A stretch of DNA of 64,000 nucleotides from Poecilobothrus nobilitatus (taxonomy: Eukaryota > Arthropoda > Insecta > Diptera > Dolichopodidae). Under the pieces are notes generated by a model. It was not told the origin of the DNA. It did no database searches and saw only the letters and a program-made list of their open reading frames with translations. Below, piece after piece: positions 22,145 to 33,214 of the stretch. The DNA is taken from NCBI GenBank assembly GCA_947095535.1, contig OX352773.1, positions 2,170,001 through 2,234,000 on the forward strand, in the 5' to 3' direction. Made by a program: the position numbers and the translations under genes. The number at the start of each line of letters is the position of its first letter. Within the stretch, counting starts at the first letter, position 1.

Positions 22145-22470
22145 TTTTTAACTGCCGTTTATCTCATACAAGAAATATCGTAGAACGAGCTTTCAAGAGG
22201 CTAGTTCAGGTTTTAGAATTTTTAAAAGAGACATAGGTCTGAAAATTGAAACTACAAAAATCATAGTGCTAGCAGGTGTTCTTTGCACAATTTTTTAACC
22301 TCCGAAAAAAAAAATTTTAACCTCTGAAATTAATGATACCTACCTACCTAATTTTAATATTAGGGGAAGCAATCGTTCTTCACAAACATCACAAGACATA
22401 AGAAACGAATTTGCTGATTATTTTATTATAAAAGTGGAAGTGCTGTTAATTTCCAATGGAAAATACTTTA
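22145..22470 (+). pseudogene. PIF/Harbinger transposase, C-terminal remnant
   Basis: The plus strand reads NCRLSHTRNIVERAFKRL and, after a frameshift, SGFRIFKRDIGLKIETTKI and IVLAGVLCTIF. These match the last conserved block of Harbinger (DDE_4 family) nucleases, normally H-(S/T)-R-..ERAFG.LK.RFRI... and ..ACC.LHN, which contains the catalytic E. A final segment RGSNRSSQTSQDIRNEFADY (22370-22430) matches the usual C-terminal (I)R(D/N)E(L/F)A.YF tail. The nuclease cuts and joins transposon ends. Frameshifts and the altered ACC-LHN motif (AGVLCTIF) show that it is inactive. Nothing of the N-terminal catalytic aspartates was found upstream. Confidence 0.75.
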
Positions 22471-23328
22471 ATTCTTATCGCTTTTTGTTTGTAAAACAGT
22501 TTTGGAATGGAAATGTTATAAGATGTTGCATTATTTGTTTTATTAAATTTTAATTTATATATAATGTACAGTCAATTTTTTTTTTTATTTTTTTTGTTCT
22601 GAATTTAACTTTTAATTTAAGTAATACGAGTAACTTGTACATATTTTTAAAAACAATAGTGGTTTTTATGCCGAACTGAAATTAATATTTTAAATTTAAA
22701 CACATACTTCCAATAATTTCCATTTGGCTTTTCCTCTCTTATATAAAAAAAATATTTAAAAAGTAATCCAAATTTTTTATTAATAATTGAATTGAATGGA
22801 TATTATGATCATTTTCAGTTCTAAAAAACTAAGTTTAAATTAGATCTTAATGTATTAATTTTTTTTTTACCGTAGCTATAGATGCCTTGAATATAGCTAT
22901 AGATGCACCTAATTCGTAATTTCACCGTAGCTATATATGCACCTAATTCTTCGTATGACCTATTTTTCTAGACAATATTTTTATAATCTTTAGTCTTTAA
23001 ATCCCAAAGGCAATCTCTTTTTGTATATTCTTCGATGAATTTCGTAGTTTCAAATATTTTATCTAAAATAATATGTTAAAAAAATATAGTATAAAGAAAG
23101 AATATCATAAAGTACTATAAAAGTCTAAAGGTTGTAATAGAATGCTCCCGTCGCGGCATGCGTTACTTTGACATTTAATAAGAATACAATTTATTTGCAC
23201 GAAATTTAAGAAAAGTATGACAAAGAAAAATTATTTAAATCTTCGCGTAGTATCACACCATTAGGAAAAATATTTGAACTGTTTATTTTTAATTTCATAT
23301 TGTTATTTAATTGGTATTTCATATATTA
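22471..23328. other. AT-rich DNA with a small repeated motif
   Basis: No gene is seen. Between 22868 and 22955 the phrase accgtagctata.atgcacctaattc occurs three times in slightly different forms. Confidence 0.35.
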
Positions 23329-23451
23329 ATGGATAAAAATAAAACTATTTTGGAATGGAAAGACGAATATGTGGAACTCTTTATTGAAAGTGTCCAAAAG
23401 GACCCCACGCACAAAAAATTATTAGCAGATTGTATGGGTGAAAATAGTTGA
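23329..23451 (+). pseudogene. Possible MADF/SANT-like fragment
   Basis: A 40-residue frame begins MDKNKTILEWKDEYVELFIE and ends with LLADCMGENS. The W..E.V.LFIE..+ pattern resembles the first helix of MADF or Myb/SANT-like DNA-binding domains, which accompany Harbinger transposons. A Harbinger transposase remnant ends 0.86 kb upstream, so both could be parts of one dead element. It is short and has no further conserved helices, so the call is tentative. Confidence 0.35.
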
Positions 23452-23994
23452 AAACTTTTCCACTTTGCCAATAGCCACTGCGCCACTTGTTGAAAAAGCC
23501 ACAAAAGCTACTTTGCGGAATCATTTTTTTTTTCTTTTCATTTTTGAGTCTTGTGCAAGCATATGCATTCATTAAAATGTAATGATTTGCGACAACTATT
23601 CTCAAATTGTAATCATTCATTTTCTTCCAAATTTATAATTTATCAATCAAAATTTATAACTTATAACTTTTGAAAAAAAAAATTATTGCTTAACAAAAAT
23701 TTAGTTCGTCCTACCTTGTTTTATTTTTTATTATTATTAATTATCAAAAAAAAGTAAATTACAGTGAAAAAAAGTAAGAAATGTCAAAATAAATACACAA
23801 AAAAGAATATAGAAAACATTCTTTTTCGTGCAAATAAAGTTTCTAAAAACTTAAGTTTACGAAAAAGTACACGAATTGAATATACAATTCATATATATAA
23901 CTCTTTCACACTTACACATTTTCATATGAATTTTTGTTTCTTTTGTTACTTTTACTAAAAAGTTTAAAATTAAGCTGCAAAAAAAGTAAGTGTC

Positions 23995-24620
23995 ATAACA
24001 CCATAAATGAAAGTACATATTGATAAGTTGTAAGAAGCCGTCGTATCTTGCGAACCAGAAGTCGGACCGAAGTGATTAAAAAAACCTAGTCCCCGATTCT
24101 GTAATAGAAATTAAAAATAAAAAAATAAAATGAGAAAAGTACCAAAAAGTGGCACCCTAGTTTTGGGGGGCTATTTTTTGGGCGGGCTTAAAGTCGAACC
24201 ATTTTAATTTTTTTTTCTATTTTTAATTCTACAACAAAATCAGGGAGTACTTTTTTAAATCATGTCGGTCCGACTTCTAGTTCGCAAGATACGGGGGCTT
24301 CATGCAACTTATAACTATGTATGTACTCCGATGCTAGTTTAATATACATATAAACCAAAAAAAAATTTTTAATTTGTAAAATATACTAAACAAAAACAAC
24401 ATTCACTAAAATACTTCCTTTCCACTCTTCCATTTTTATATTTTTATTTAAACTTAACTAAAAACTAAAAAAAAATACTTAATTTCTAAGAATTACTTAA
24501 AAGTGATATTTATCGTACAACAATTTTGCCGTGATAGAAAATGGCTATCGCTTCGTAGGAAAAGTCTTGCGGAATAACAAATCCATCGCGTCAGTGATAC
24601 TCTTCGTATGATAAATCTTC
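23995..24620 (+). repeat. Large direct repeat D1, copy 1, containing a foldback
   Basis: This block and 26822-27420 share, in order: a foldback core, gatgctagtttaatatac, an A-run with ttttaatttgtaaaatatac, taaacaaaaacaac.ttcac, and aatggctatcgcttcgtagg followed by aaaagtcttgc. The shared unit is about 0.6 kb in the same orientation. It is a transposon family or a segmental copy. No terminal repeat of the whole unit was fixed. Confidence 0.75.
24023..24312. repeat. Foldback, 290 bp, arms about 105 bp
   Basis: The left arm begins ATAAGTTGTAAGAAGCCGTC and carries cttgcgaaccagaagtcgga and aacctagtccccgattctg. The right arm is the near reverse complement, ending gaagc..catgcaacttat via tccgacttctagttcgcaag. 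The interior contains gtaccaaaaagtggcaccc and a G-rich run. It could form a very long hairpin. Confidence 0.85.
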
Positions 24621-25315
24621 ATGTATTTAAATGGAGCCTGTTACAATAAAAAGCTTGCCGCAACGCGAGTATTGGCCTATTTTATCAAATGCTGTTCTTA
24701 AATGATTATATTACACCAAAAACGTCGATGTAAACAAAAATAAGTAAATACAAAAGTCTAAACAAAAGAAACAAATCCAAAGGTCTAAATAAATAAGTCT
24801 AAAAATATATCTAAAATAAGTTGAAAAGGATATTAAATTGACGCAACATAGAAAAATTATATTAAATTGAGGTATACCTTTGTATTGGGAGAATTTGTTC
24901 AGATGCTTGTCGAAATGAAATAATTAAACATTTACCTAATTAGATAAGGTGATAAGGTGGTTATATAATATGCATACCTGCAGTCGGTCACAAAATTATT
25001 GGAACGATTAAAAAAAGTTTACTTTAATTTTTTTATGTAATCCATACAAATAATCCATGTGAAAATGTAATATATGTAAGTTTTTTTTAGTTTTGTATTA
25101 TAATAGTACCTATCCGATAATTTTGTAACATGAATATTGTTCTAAATGTAACATGAACTCATAATATCTCTTTTTTAGAGAACATGTTCTCTTTTTTGAA
25201 ACAGACCTTTGTTTTTCTTTTTTATTTCTCTATGTCTCTTTTGTTCCCTTTTTTATTTACATTTCAAAAAAACAAATTTTCATTTAAAAAAATTATTGTG
25301 TATTATGTATGGAAA

Positions 25316-25746
25316 TGTAGTGCTCCAGAGCAAACGAACATATCTCCAAAACCAATAAAGGTAGAATTTTTATATTTGGTACAAAGACGTTGACATTTGA
25401 GATAATTGAGACATTTGAGATAATATGTTTGGATTTTGGAAGCTTCCGAACTAGCTAAAGAGCAAACGAGTATACCTACGAGTATTTGTGATGAATTGCA
25501 GTGGCGGTTCACGTAGCTGACACAGGCCTAACAAGCATATCTTCAAAATTAATAAAGGAGATTAATATAGAAACTTGAAATTTTGTACAAGAGTGAAAAT
25601 CAAGAGTGCTCTTACGTTCCTGAAATTCGAATTTAATAAGGAAGGGAAGGGAGGCGCTTCAAGCAGATGCCAAAAAACTTATCAATTTTCAATTTAATTT
25701 GAATTATTCAGTTGTAGGGTATTAATAAGTCGGTTGCATCGACTTA
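25316..25746 (+). mobile_element. Helentron-like element, 3' portion
   Basis: Units containing ccagagcaaacga, atatctccaaaaccaataaa and ttttggaagcttccgaac match the minisatellite of the element at 60149-61409. The 3' end also matches: agcagatgccaaaa, gttgtagggtattaa, then a terminal hairpin with arms TAAGTCG (25726-25732) and CGACTTA (25740-25746). The 5' end is missing. Confidence 0.7.
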
Positions 25747-26258
25747 CTGTTAAATTTATTTTATTTTTTTTTCTAATTTAGTCTCTTTTTGTTCTTTTTT
25801 TTATATGAAAAGTCTCTGTTTTTGCTTTTTTTTAGCCAAATGTATTCTGTTTTAGATTTTTCCATATGGGATCCCTAGATAAAATTAATTCGTTTATTTG
25901 TTTTCGTTAATAACACAAGACCTAATTTCACTTCAATTGTTTGTAAAAAATAAATACATACATACTTATATCACATTTTCACTTGAATTTTTTATATTAG
26001 ATAAAAAATTAAAGTAAACTTTTTCTAAGTATGACTGTGTTTTTTAAATTTTATATAATTAACAATAAAAATTACATTAAAACTCATAATCCTTATGATT
26101 TGACTAAAAACTCATAAATATCCTTATGGATGATTTGACTTTATCACCCATATTCTCTTAGACTTATCACTTAGGCGATCAAAAAAGGTATCACGTCGCC
26201 TCTAGATGAAAATGTATTTCTGTTAGACAGGTGATGAAAAATTTTGTTATGTTGGTAG

Positions 26259-26723
26259 CATAGATATAAGTATTAACTAATAGATGGGAAGTTAGGTATA
26301 GTCCTTTCTTTTCTTCTTATGTGTTTTCCTATCTTGAGGTATTCAGTCAAAAAAATTATTATACATTTCGTTCACTCAGCTGTTTATATTTATTAAAATA
26401 ATGTAAAGCAGTTTTTTATAACCAGTTTTATTTAGAGATTTTAAGTTTTTATATTACTTAATAATTGATTTATGTATTTTTATTTATGTAAAATTTAATT
26501 TAATTAAGGTTATTCAAAATTTTAACTACTTGTAAAGTAAAAAAATAAGTGATAAACTTCTTTTAAAAATTAGAAATGATATTATTTCACTTTGTAGGAA
26601 CCTATTCCTAAGGAAACTAAAGCAATACATACGCATGGTTCACTCAGATGTTTCTCAAAATTGGCTGAAAATATTTTCTTCACTGCCTATCTATTAGTTA
26701 GTTAATTAGTTAATATATCTATG
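26259..26723 (-). mobile_element. MITE family F1, copy with perfect 8-bp TSD
   Basis: This copy is inverted relative to the 9677 copy. The ends are CATAGATATAAGTATTAAC and TTAATATATCTATG, and GTTGGTAG flanks both (26251-26258 and 26724-26731). It contains the family core (actcagctgtttatatttat, aagcaatacatacgcatggt). It is non-coding. Confidence 0.88.
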
Positions 26724-26821
26724 GTTGGTAGTAATTTACCGTCAAATGAAAATTTTACCATATTTAAACGTCAACAAACATTCAGCTAAAATTATTTAAA
26801 CAAGGTTTGATTTTTAAATAG

Positions 26822-27420
26822 TAAATGAAAGCATAATCATAATGAAAGAACATATTCATAAATTGCTAAAAACTGGCGTATCTTGCAAACCAGAAGTCGT
26901 ACCGATGTTATTAAAAAAACCTAGTCCCCGATTCTGTAACAGAAATTAAAAATAAAAAAAATTAGAAAAGTACCAAAAAGTAGCTCGCTACTTTTTTGGG
27001 AGGTTTTAAAGTCGAACTTTTTTATTTTTTTTTTCTATATTTTAATTCTCAACAAAATCAAGGAGTACCTTTTTTAAATCATGTTGGTCCGATTTCTAGT
27101 TCGCAAGATACGGAGACTTCTTGCAACTTATAACTATGTACTATGTATTCCTATGCTAGTTCAATATATGAAACCAAAAAAAAAATTTTTAATTTGTAAA
27201 ATATACTAAACAAAAACAACGTTCACTAAAATACTAATTTATTTTTAATTATACTTACTTTTTCACTCTATCCATTCATATATTTTTAATTAAACTTAAA
27301 CTTAACTAAAAACTAGAGAAAAAATACTTGATTCCTAACAATGGCTTAAATGTGATGTTTATCGTACAAGAATTTTGATGCGATAGATAATGGCTATCGC
27401 TTCGTAGGAAAAGTCTTACA
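26822..27420 (+). repeat. Large direct repeat D1, copy 2
   Basis: Homologous to 23995-24620. The internal foldback is at 26858-27131 (274 bp), with the same cctagtccccgattctgtaa and gatttctagttcgcaagata arm words. It is followed by the same flanking block up to aatggctatcgcttcgtagg. Sequence past 27420 is related but interrupted. Confidence 0.75.
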
Positions 27421-27590
27421 AAAATACCACATACGACGCTTTTAACATTTAACATCGCGTCAATTTAAAAACTATCACTTTTGAGTCTTGCAGAATTACA
27501 AAGTGTCGTGTAAGTGATATTCTTCGTATGAGAAGTCCAAGAGAATATTTAAGAATACACCAAGAGAATACGGGTGTATATATATAATTT

Positions 27591-27696
27591 TTGGGACTTC
27601 GATGGCCTAGTGGATAAAGGCGTATAAAATACGGTGTAAACACAATCCGGTGGGTTCGAATCCCACACACGTCATAAAAGTTATTCCCCCTTACGT
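27591..27696 (+). mobile_element. tRNA-derived SINE, truncated
   Basis: This copy has the best preserved promoter boxes: A box TGGCCTAGTGGATAAAGGCG and B box GGTTCGAATCC (27655-27665), followed by cacacacgtcataaaagtta and ttcccccttacg as in the 10621 copy. It then stops, so most of the SINE body is absent. An intact tRNA gene is unlikely because the sequence between the boxes does not form an anticodon arm that I can recognise. Confidence 0.75.
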
Positions 27697-27811
27697 TTAA
27701 AAATAAATAAATTTAACTTGTTTGTTGTACAACATTTAAATTTAATTTAAAATAAATTAAATTTGAAGTTTTGCTTTTGACATAACAAATTTCAAATATA
27801 TTTGTCTGAAT

Positions 27812-28231
27812 CATAGATATAATAAAATATAGATTGGCAGCTTCTCTTTCACTCTAATGCGTATATGTATTAGAAAACTCCTTTACATAGCACCCATATT
27901 AAATTTTAAACATTGTTCCACTATATTACTATTTATTAATAATCACTTCGATATCTATATTTTTTATTTTATATTATTTATACAAACTTATTTATTTTTT
28001 AGATATTTTATATTATTTAGACACATTTATTTATTTATTTTATTACAGACACTTCTAACTGCTTCACTTTTTAGTTTTTGATTTCTATAAAAAAAAATAT
28101 AAAAAGCGCGAAAGTTTCTTTTAGCAGGGATATTTGCGGGAGAAACTAAATAATGTAAAAACAGCTGTTACTCAAAAAGTGGCTGAAATTTTTTTTATTA
28201 CGTTGCCTATCTGGATAATATTATATCTATG
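27812..28231. mobile_element. MITE family F2, copy 2
   Basis: The ends are CATAGATATAATAAAATATA and TTATATCTATG. Near the right end it shares gaaactaaataatg, acagctgttact and gttgcctatctggataa with the copy at 128-827. The open frame at 27857-28081 is hydrophobic low-complexity sequence and is not called. Confidence 0.7.
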
Positions 28232-28479
28232 GTATAAACGATCCCACAAAATTTCAAAAAAAGAAGCCATTTTTACCGTACAGCTGTTTTTAACACTAAA
28301 TTGATGATATTTATGAGAAAATAGAATTGTGTTGTGTACTATTATTTTCTCATCATACTGCCATCATTTTATTGTCAGTTTATAGTTACTGATGAGAAAA
28401 TGATGAGAAAAATTATGTGTAGGCTTGTAAGAATTATCAACCTACATAGGTGGATACATATTTATTTATCTATCAAATG

Positions 28480-28900
28480 TCATTTTGATCAGACGTGTTT
28501 CTAGCTCTTTTTTAAGTTTTGAATGCCAAAATAAATGAAGGTGAGGAGGACTATAGTTATAATTTTCAGGAGTATTTGGAATTCGAGGTAATTGAAGAAA
28601 CGAATGTTGAAGATAATTTACTTTGAAGGTGAAAAATACAAATGTGAAGATAAAATGAAGTCCATTTTATGGGGTTTAACTAACAGTAAATATGCAAATA
28701 AATTACTATCCACCAAAATATGGAAGGAAATAGGTTCCACTATTTCTTTCCTTTAGATAAGGATTTACCCATTAATAATTTAAATTAACTTTTTTATGAT
28801 GTTACATAAATAAACATTTTTCTTGAAACTGTCAAATTTTTACTGGGGTAAAATATTTTTTCGTTTTAATTTTTTTTCTAGCTTATGAGTACTAGTATAG
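28480..28900 (+). repeat. Repeat with Myb/trihelix-like coding trace
   Basis: This is an inverted homologue of 33215-34420, where it is interrupted by a MITE. Broken frames at 28640-28760 read LWGLTNSKYANKLLSTKIWK then EIGSTI, resembling a trihelix or Myb/SANT-like helix pattern (LL.L.....Y....+.W.EI). In both copies the shared part ends with a tgaaactgtcaaa.ttttactggggtaaaat word. It is probably a decayed transposon gene. The family assignment is weak. Confidence 0.45.
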
Positions 28901-29599
28901 TAGTAGGACTTCAAAATTAAGTTTAAAATATAAACAATAATTTTATTTTTGAAGCATGGTGCACAGGCACACTATCATTTCATTTTTTCTATCATTCCCA
29001 AGACTGTCATTTGAACTGATAAGAACGCACACACTAGGTGTGTTTATTAGTCAACTCTAGTACTACCTAGAACAACAGCAAAAAAAGTACAATTTTGGCG
29101 TTAATTAGTTTTAGAATCGTGTTTCTTTTGTTCGAAAGTGTTGTAGTTTTGTGTTCATTAAGTTGTTCTAACTTGCTCTAAGTTACACTTTTCTGTTCTA
29201 GTTTTTTTTTCAGATCTGTTTTGGACACCTTTTTTTTTTTTGTTTTGTTTTTTGTTTGCTGTCCTATTCTGTTCTAACATGAAGTAACTCTATACATAGA
29301 GTATTCACATGGAAGAAAAACAGTTTTTAACGAAGCTAAACAGTTTTTTTAAAGAAGCTAAACAGTTTTTTTAATTTCGTAAAATCAACTTGATCGTATT
29401 TTAGTTTATTTTTATTTTAGTTTTTCTTTTTTGTTTGTATGTCAATCGATGTATGTACATCCGTATATATTTTTTTACATAACTTTTTCGACTTCTTAAA
29501 AAAAGAAAAAACCTCGATTCTACCTCGATTTTTTATCAATTTTAGTTGTTTTCATAAAACAACCATAGGTACAAGAATTATAATTGTAAAAGTATAAAA

Positions 29600-30480
29600 T
29601 ATGAAAAAATGTGTATATTAATATAAATTTGAAGTTATTTTCATTCCCTCTAGAAAATATACTTTTTTCTTTTTAATCAATGAAATATTTTCTAATTTAT
29701 TCTTACAATATTTTCTTACAATAAATTCAAACGACAAGCGATTTAGTTTAATAGCAGATTGATATTTATTATCAGAATATAATGATCCACTGTTGACACA
29801 ATCAAAAAGTTTATCAAACACTAATACAAAATTTTTGCAACTTCTTTAGTAACACTTTTAAAGCTAAACGTTTCAATTATTGTTCTTATAGCGGCACTCG
29901 CTGTTCTACTAAATATTTGTGTTGCTAATTGAACCCTAATTTTTTCAAAAGTATTCGGATTAATATGTTGTCTAGTTAATTTAGTACACATCTTAGTTTT
30001 TCAATTTATTTGAACATCTCATAATTCTATGAGGACTTTAAAGCTTTAAACACCATCTGAGATTTTTAAATCGGAATCCATCAATATTTTTTTAAGAGAT
30101 TTAATTAGTTGGGGAAAATCGAATATGCAAAAAATATTTTATTATTACAATTAAAAAATGGTTAAAAAATTTTATTAATATAATTAAAATCAGGTGTTAT
30201 TTCTAGCAACGAAAAAACTTTGGTTAAAGCTTGGTCACAAGTAATTGCCCGTATTGTAATACCAATATTGAACAAAATTCTCAAATTTTTTTTAATAATT
30301 TCTAAAAGTGTTTTGAGAGGAATATCTGTATTCTATATTTTATATTCTAAAAATAAAATTTATAAGTGTCACGAAAGGAATATCTGTATACGGTCATCTT
30401 TTTACGAAATACGATCTTGGGGTGATTTCAAATCAATGAAATTGACTACGATTTTTTCTTTTGCGTGAATTCTCTATGTA
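29600..30480 (-). pseudogene. P-element-type transposase core, broken
   Basis: Read from high to low coordinates, the minus strand shows, in order, IPLKTLLEIIKKNLRILF, IGITIRAITCDQALTKVFSL (CDQ at 30231-30239), NKIFFAYSIFDFPQLIKSLK, then KLTRQHINPN, FEKIRVQLATQIFSRTASAA, and LFDCVNSGSLYSDNKYQSAI followed by VYFLEGMKITSNL. This order and these motifs (CDQG, FD.PHL.K, KLT..HI, ..FD.LNS, FL.GL+.T) belong to the THAP9/P-element transposase family, which cuts and pastes P elements. At least four frameshifts or stops separate the blocks, and the usual G after CDQ is absent. The THAP domain and C-terminus are missing. Inverted sequences near 29266-29300 and 30472-30510 (gttctaacat... / ...ggttctaac) could be its terminal repeats. 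Confidence 0.8.
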
Positions 30481-30919
30481 TATAGTTTCTTATGGTTCTA
30501 ACCTGATCTGCTCTGATCTGTTCTAAAAACTAATAAACAAATTTACTATAAAAAAAAACTGTCATTCTTCAATTTTTTTTTTCATTTTTCTGCTATTACA
30601 TTTTAAGAATTTAAGTAGTAACATAGTAGCTGAAGAAAAATAAAAAAAAATGTTTGCTAAATTTATATGGGATAAACTATTTAATGGAAATTTTAACAAC
30701 AAATTATTTTAGTGTTAAATATTTTTTAAACAATAAGTTAAAATCTAAAAATTCTAAAACCACATTATAAATAAAATATATAAAATTAAATTTGGACACA
30801 AAATTATTATTTTTTATATTTTGTGCATAAGTTTTTAATATTAATTAAATTATTCGTTAAATCCAAATTTTCCAGTATTTCGTATTCAATTTTCGTCATT
30901 TTGTCGTATAAAGTTATTT

Positions 30920-31379
30920 CATAGATATATTACTAATAGATAGGCAGTGAAGAAAATATTTTCAGCCAATTTTGAGAAACAGCTGAGTGAACCGTGCAAA
31001 TGTATTGCTTTAGTTTCCTCAGAAATAGGTTCCTAAAAGGTTAAATAAATTCATTTCTAATTTTTTTAAGGATTTTATCACTTATATTGTTACTTTACAA
31101 GTAGTTAAAATTTTGAATAACCTTAATTAAATTAAATTTTAAAAACAAAATATATAAATTATTAAGAAATATAAAAACTTCACATTATTTACATTATTAT
31201 TATAAATATAAACAGCTTTACATTATTTTAATAAATATAAACAGCTGAGCGGACGAAATGTATACATATTATAAAATGCATATGAATTTTTTTGACTGAA
31301 TACCTTAAGATAGGAAAACACATAAGAAGAAAAGAAAGGACTATAACTAACTTCCCATCTATTAGTTAATATATCTATG
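30920..31379 (+). mobile_element. MITE family F1 copy
   Basis: The ends are CATAGATATATTACTAATAG and TTAGTTAATATATCTATG, with the family core (ggcagtgaagaaaatatttt, gaaacagctgagtgaaccg). GTTATT lies on both sides, a partial target duplication whose right copy may be disturbed by the MITE that starts at 31388. The open frame 31223-31480 (minus) runs through both elements and is not a gene. Confidence 0.75.
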
Positions 31380-31387
31380 GTTATTAT

Positions 31388-31947
31388 GGGCGTTTTTCTT
31401 TTTCTCATCAGAGCAGAGTCAGAGCTGTCAAACAAAAAAATGGTGTTTCTTTTTATGCTCAGATTGTCCAGATTATCCATTTTGTGTTTCTTTTTTTAAC
31501 TCGTAGTGTGATTAGAGCGCGATCTGTGAGCTCTTAAAAATTTCACAGAGCTCACAGAGTTTTCAATAAATATTACGTCAAATTAAGAACAAAATAATAA
31601 AAATGTCATCAAATAAAATTTCGTGCATAGATAAACATTTTTTTTAAAGTTTTTTTTTTAAATTTTATTAAATGAAATTTTACGGAAAATTATTATATTA
31701 TTTTTAAAAAATTACGTTTTATTTTATTTCTTAAATAAATTTCTTTTAAAACTATATTGTTACATTTAAAATAATGAAATAAAATAAAAAAATACTGACG
31801 TTAGAAAATAATTTGGATAAAAATTGACAATTTGTGCTCCGAACGTTTCTTTTTTAACTCAGAGCGGTCAGAGTTCAGATAAAAGTTTGCTCTGAGCGCT
31901 CGACATCTGCTCTGAGCATTGATCTGATGAGAAAAAGAAAAACGCCC
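31388..31947. mobile_element. MITE with GGGCGTTTTTC ends
   Basis: The left end GGGCGTTTTTCTTTTTCTCA, continuing tcagagcag, is matched by the reverse complement at the right end (tgagaaaaagaaaaacgccc). Inner words gctctgagc / cagagctg add symmetry. Flanks TTA(T) and TAA(T) are compatible with a short A/T-only target. It lies directly beside an F1 copy. It is non-coding. Confidence 0.8.
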
Positions 31948-31969
31948 TAATAGAATTCATTTCTAAGTA

Positions 31970-33214
31970 GTGTAATGAAATACATGAAATTTTGTTGACG
32001 AAGCAAACTCTCTCCATTTCTAATTTTTCCTGCGCATCAGCAGAGCGTCACAAAAAAGTAAAATACTAAAAATTGCAACTTAAAAAATAAAATCAAAACA
32101 TCTGTCATTTGTGATTTCTTTTTTCGTAAACAAATTTTTGAAGACTGAAATTCAACGAGTTATCAAAAAATTAACCTGGTAAGTATGTCATATGAATGAC
32201 TGAATTTGATTTTATTTAATGTGTTTGATTTTATTTTAAATATTTTCCTTTTAGGCAAAACATTAAAACAAAGGTGGAGATTGAAGGAGTTTAAAACATA
32301 AGTTTTACAAAGACAAAATTAAAATGCGAATTATCACCATCAAAAATTGCGCTAAATTTCCAAAATTATTTTAAAATTTTGTCATTTTTATATGAAAAAC
32401 GTAAAAAAATTAGTTTCAACTTTTTTTTAATGCAAAACTTAACATATTTTATCATTTATTTCAAGTTACCGCCCCCCAACTCCTCGCTGACAATTTAAAC
32501 AATCCTATTATTGAACTCGAGACGTAAACGCATACGGCAAGAATCAATTTGATATTTTTTTGCTTGTATGAAGTAAAACAAAATAAATGTTAACTCTTTT
32601 ATATGAAAATTTAATTTTTGATGGGGGCGGCAGAGGATTGTTTGAATTGGTGTACTTCCCCTACCAATTCAAACAATCCTCTTTTTGAATTCATATTCCG
32701 CTAGTAAACTCATACGGAAATTTTTTTCTTAAAATTTATTTTATATAAATTCCAAATATCTAGTTAGATTAGGTATTGAAAATTGCCTAAAAAAAATTTG
32801 TACAACCCTTTTTATTTTCACTCTTTTTTATAATTACTTAAAAAATTGTACTACGGCAACACGTTTCAAAAATGCATTAAGGATTGAAACGTCATGCGGC
32901 CATTTAGTAGAATATTATTAAACTTTCTATTGAAAATCCAAAATTTTAAAATTAGTAAAATCTAAAAATAAGCTGAAAAATAAAAAAAAAAGGCACGCAC
33001 AAGGGTAAGGGACAAGGAAGTGAAAGGAATCAGAAAAGCAAGGATTTTTTCAGTAAATGTAGATATATTCGGTATACAGCGGAAGATACATCTCTGTACA
33101 GAAATCTGCATATCTATTTCCAGCATTAACTTTACTCTGCCATTTCGGAAAGAACTGTCATAATCACATGGATGCATTTATTTATTTTCAGCTTCAAGCT
33201 TGCTATGCAACTAG
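31970..33214. other. AT-rich DNA with a hairpin cluster
   Basis: No gene is supported. The minus-strand frame at 32962-33177 has no recognisable domain. 32468-32510 and 32663-32720 are direct relatives (caatt.aaacaatcct...gtaaac.catacgg), and 32632-32682 is a perfect hairpin listed separately. Confidence 0.35.
32632..32682. repeat. Perfect 20-bp hairpin, 11-nt loop
   Basis: Arm AGAGGATTGTTTGAATTGGT (32632-32651) is exactly complementary to ACCAATTCAAACAATCCTCT (32663-32682), with the loop gtacttcccct. The same caattyaaacaatcct word occurs again at about 32492. Confidence 0.85.

Noticed and set aside
23319..23620. Two minus-strand frames across 23319-23620
   Set aside because: They overlap the better plus-strand MADF-like fragment and have no recognisable features.
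27591..27665. A genuine tRNA gene
   Set aside because: A and B boxes are good, but the region between them does not make a proper anticodon arm, and the same sequence recurs as a SINE head with target duplications.
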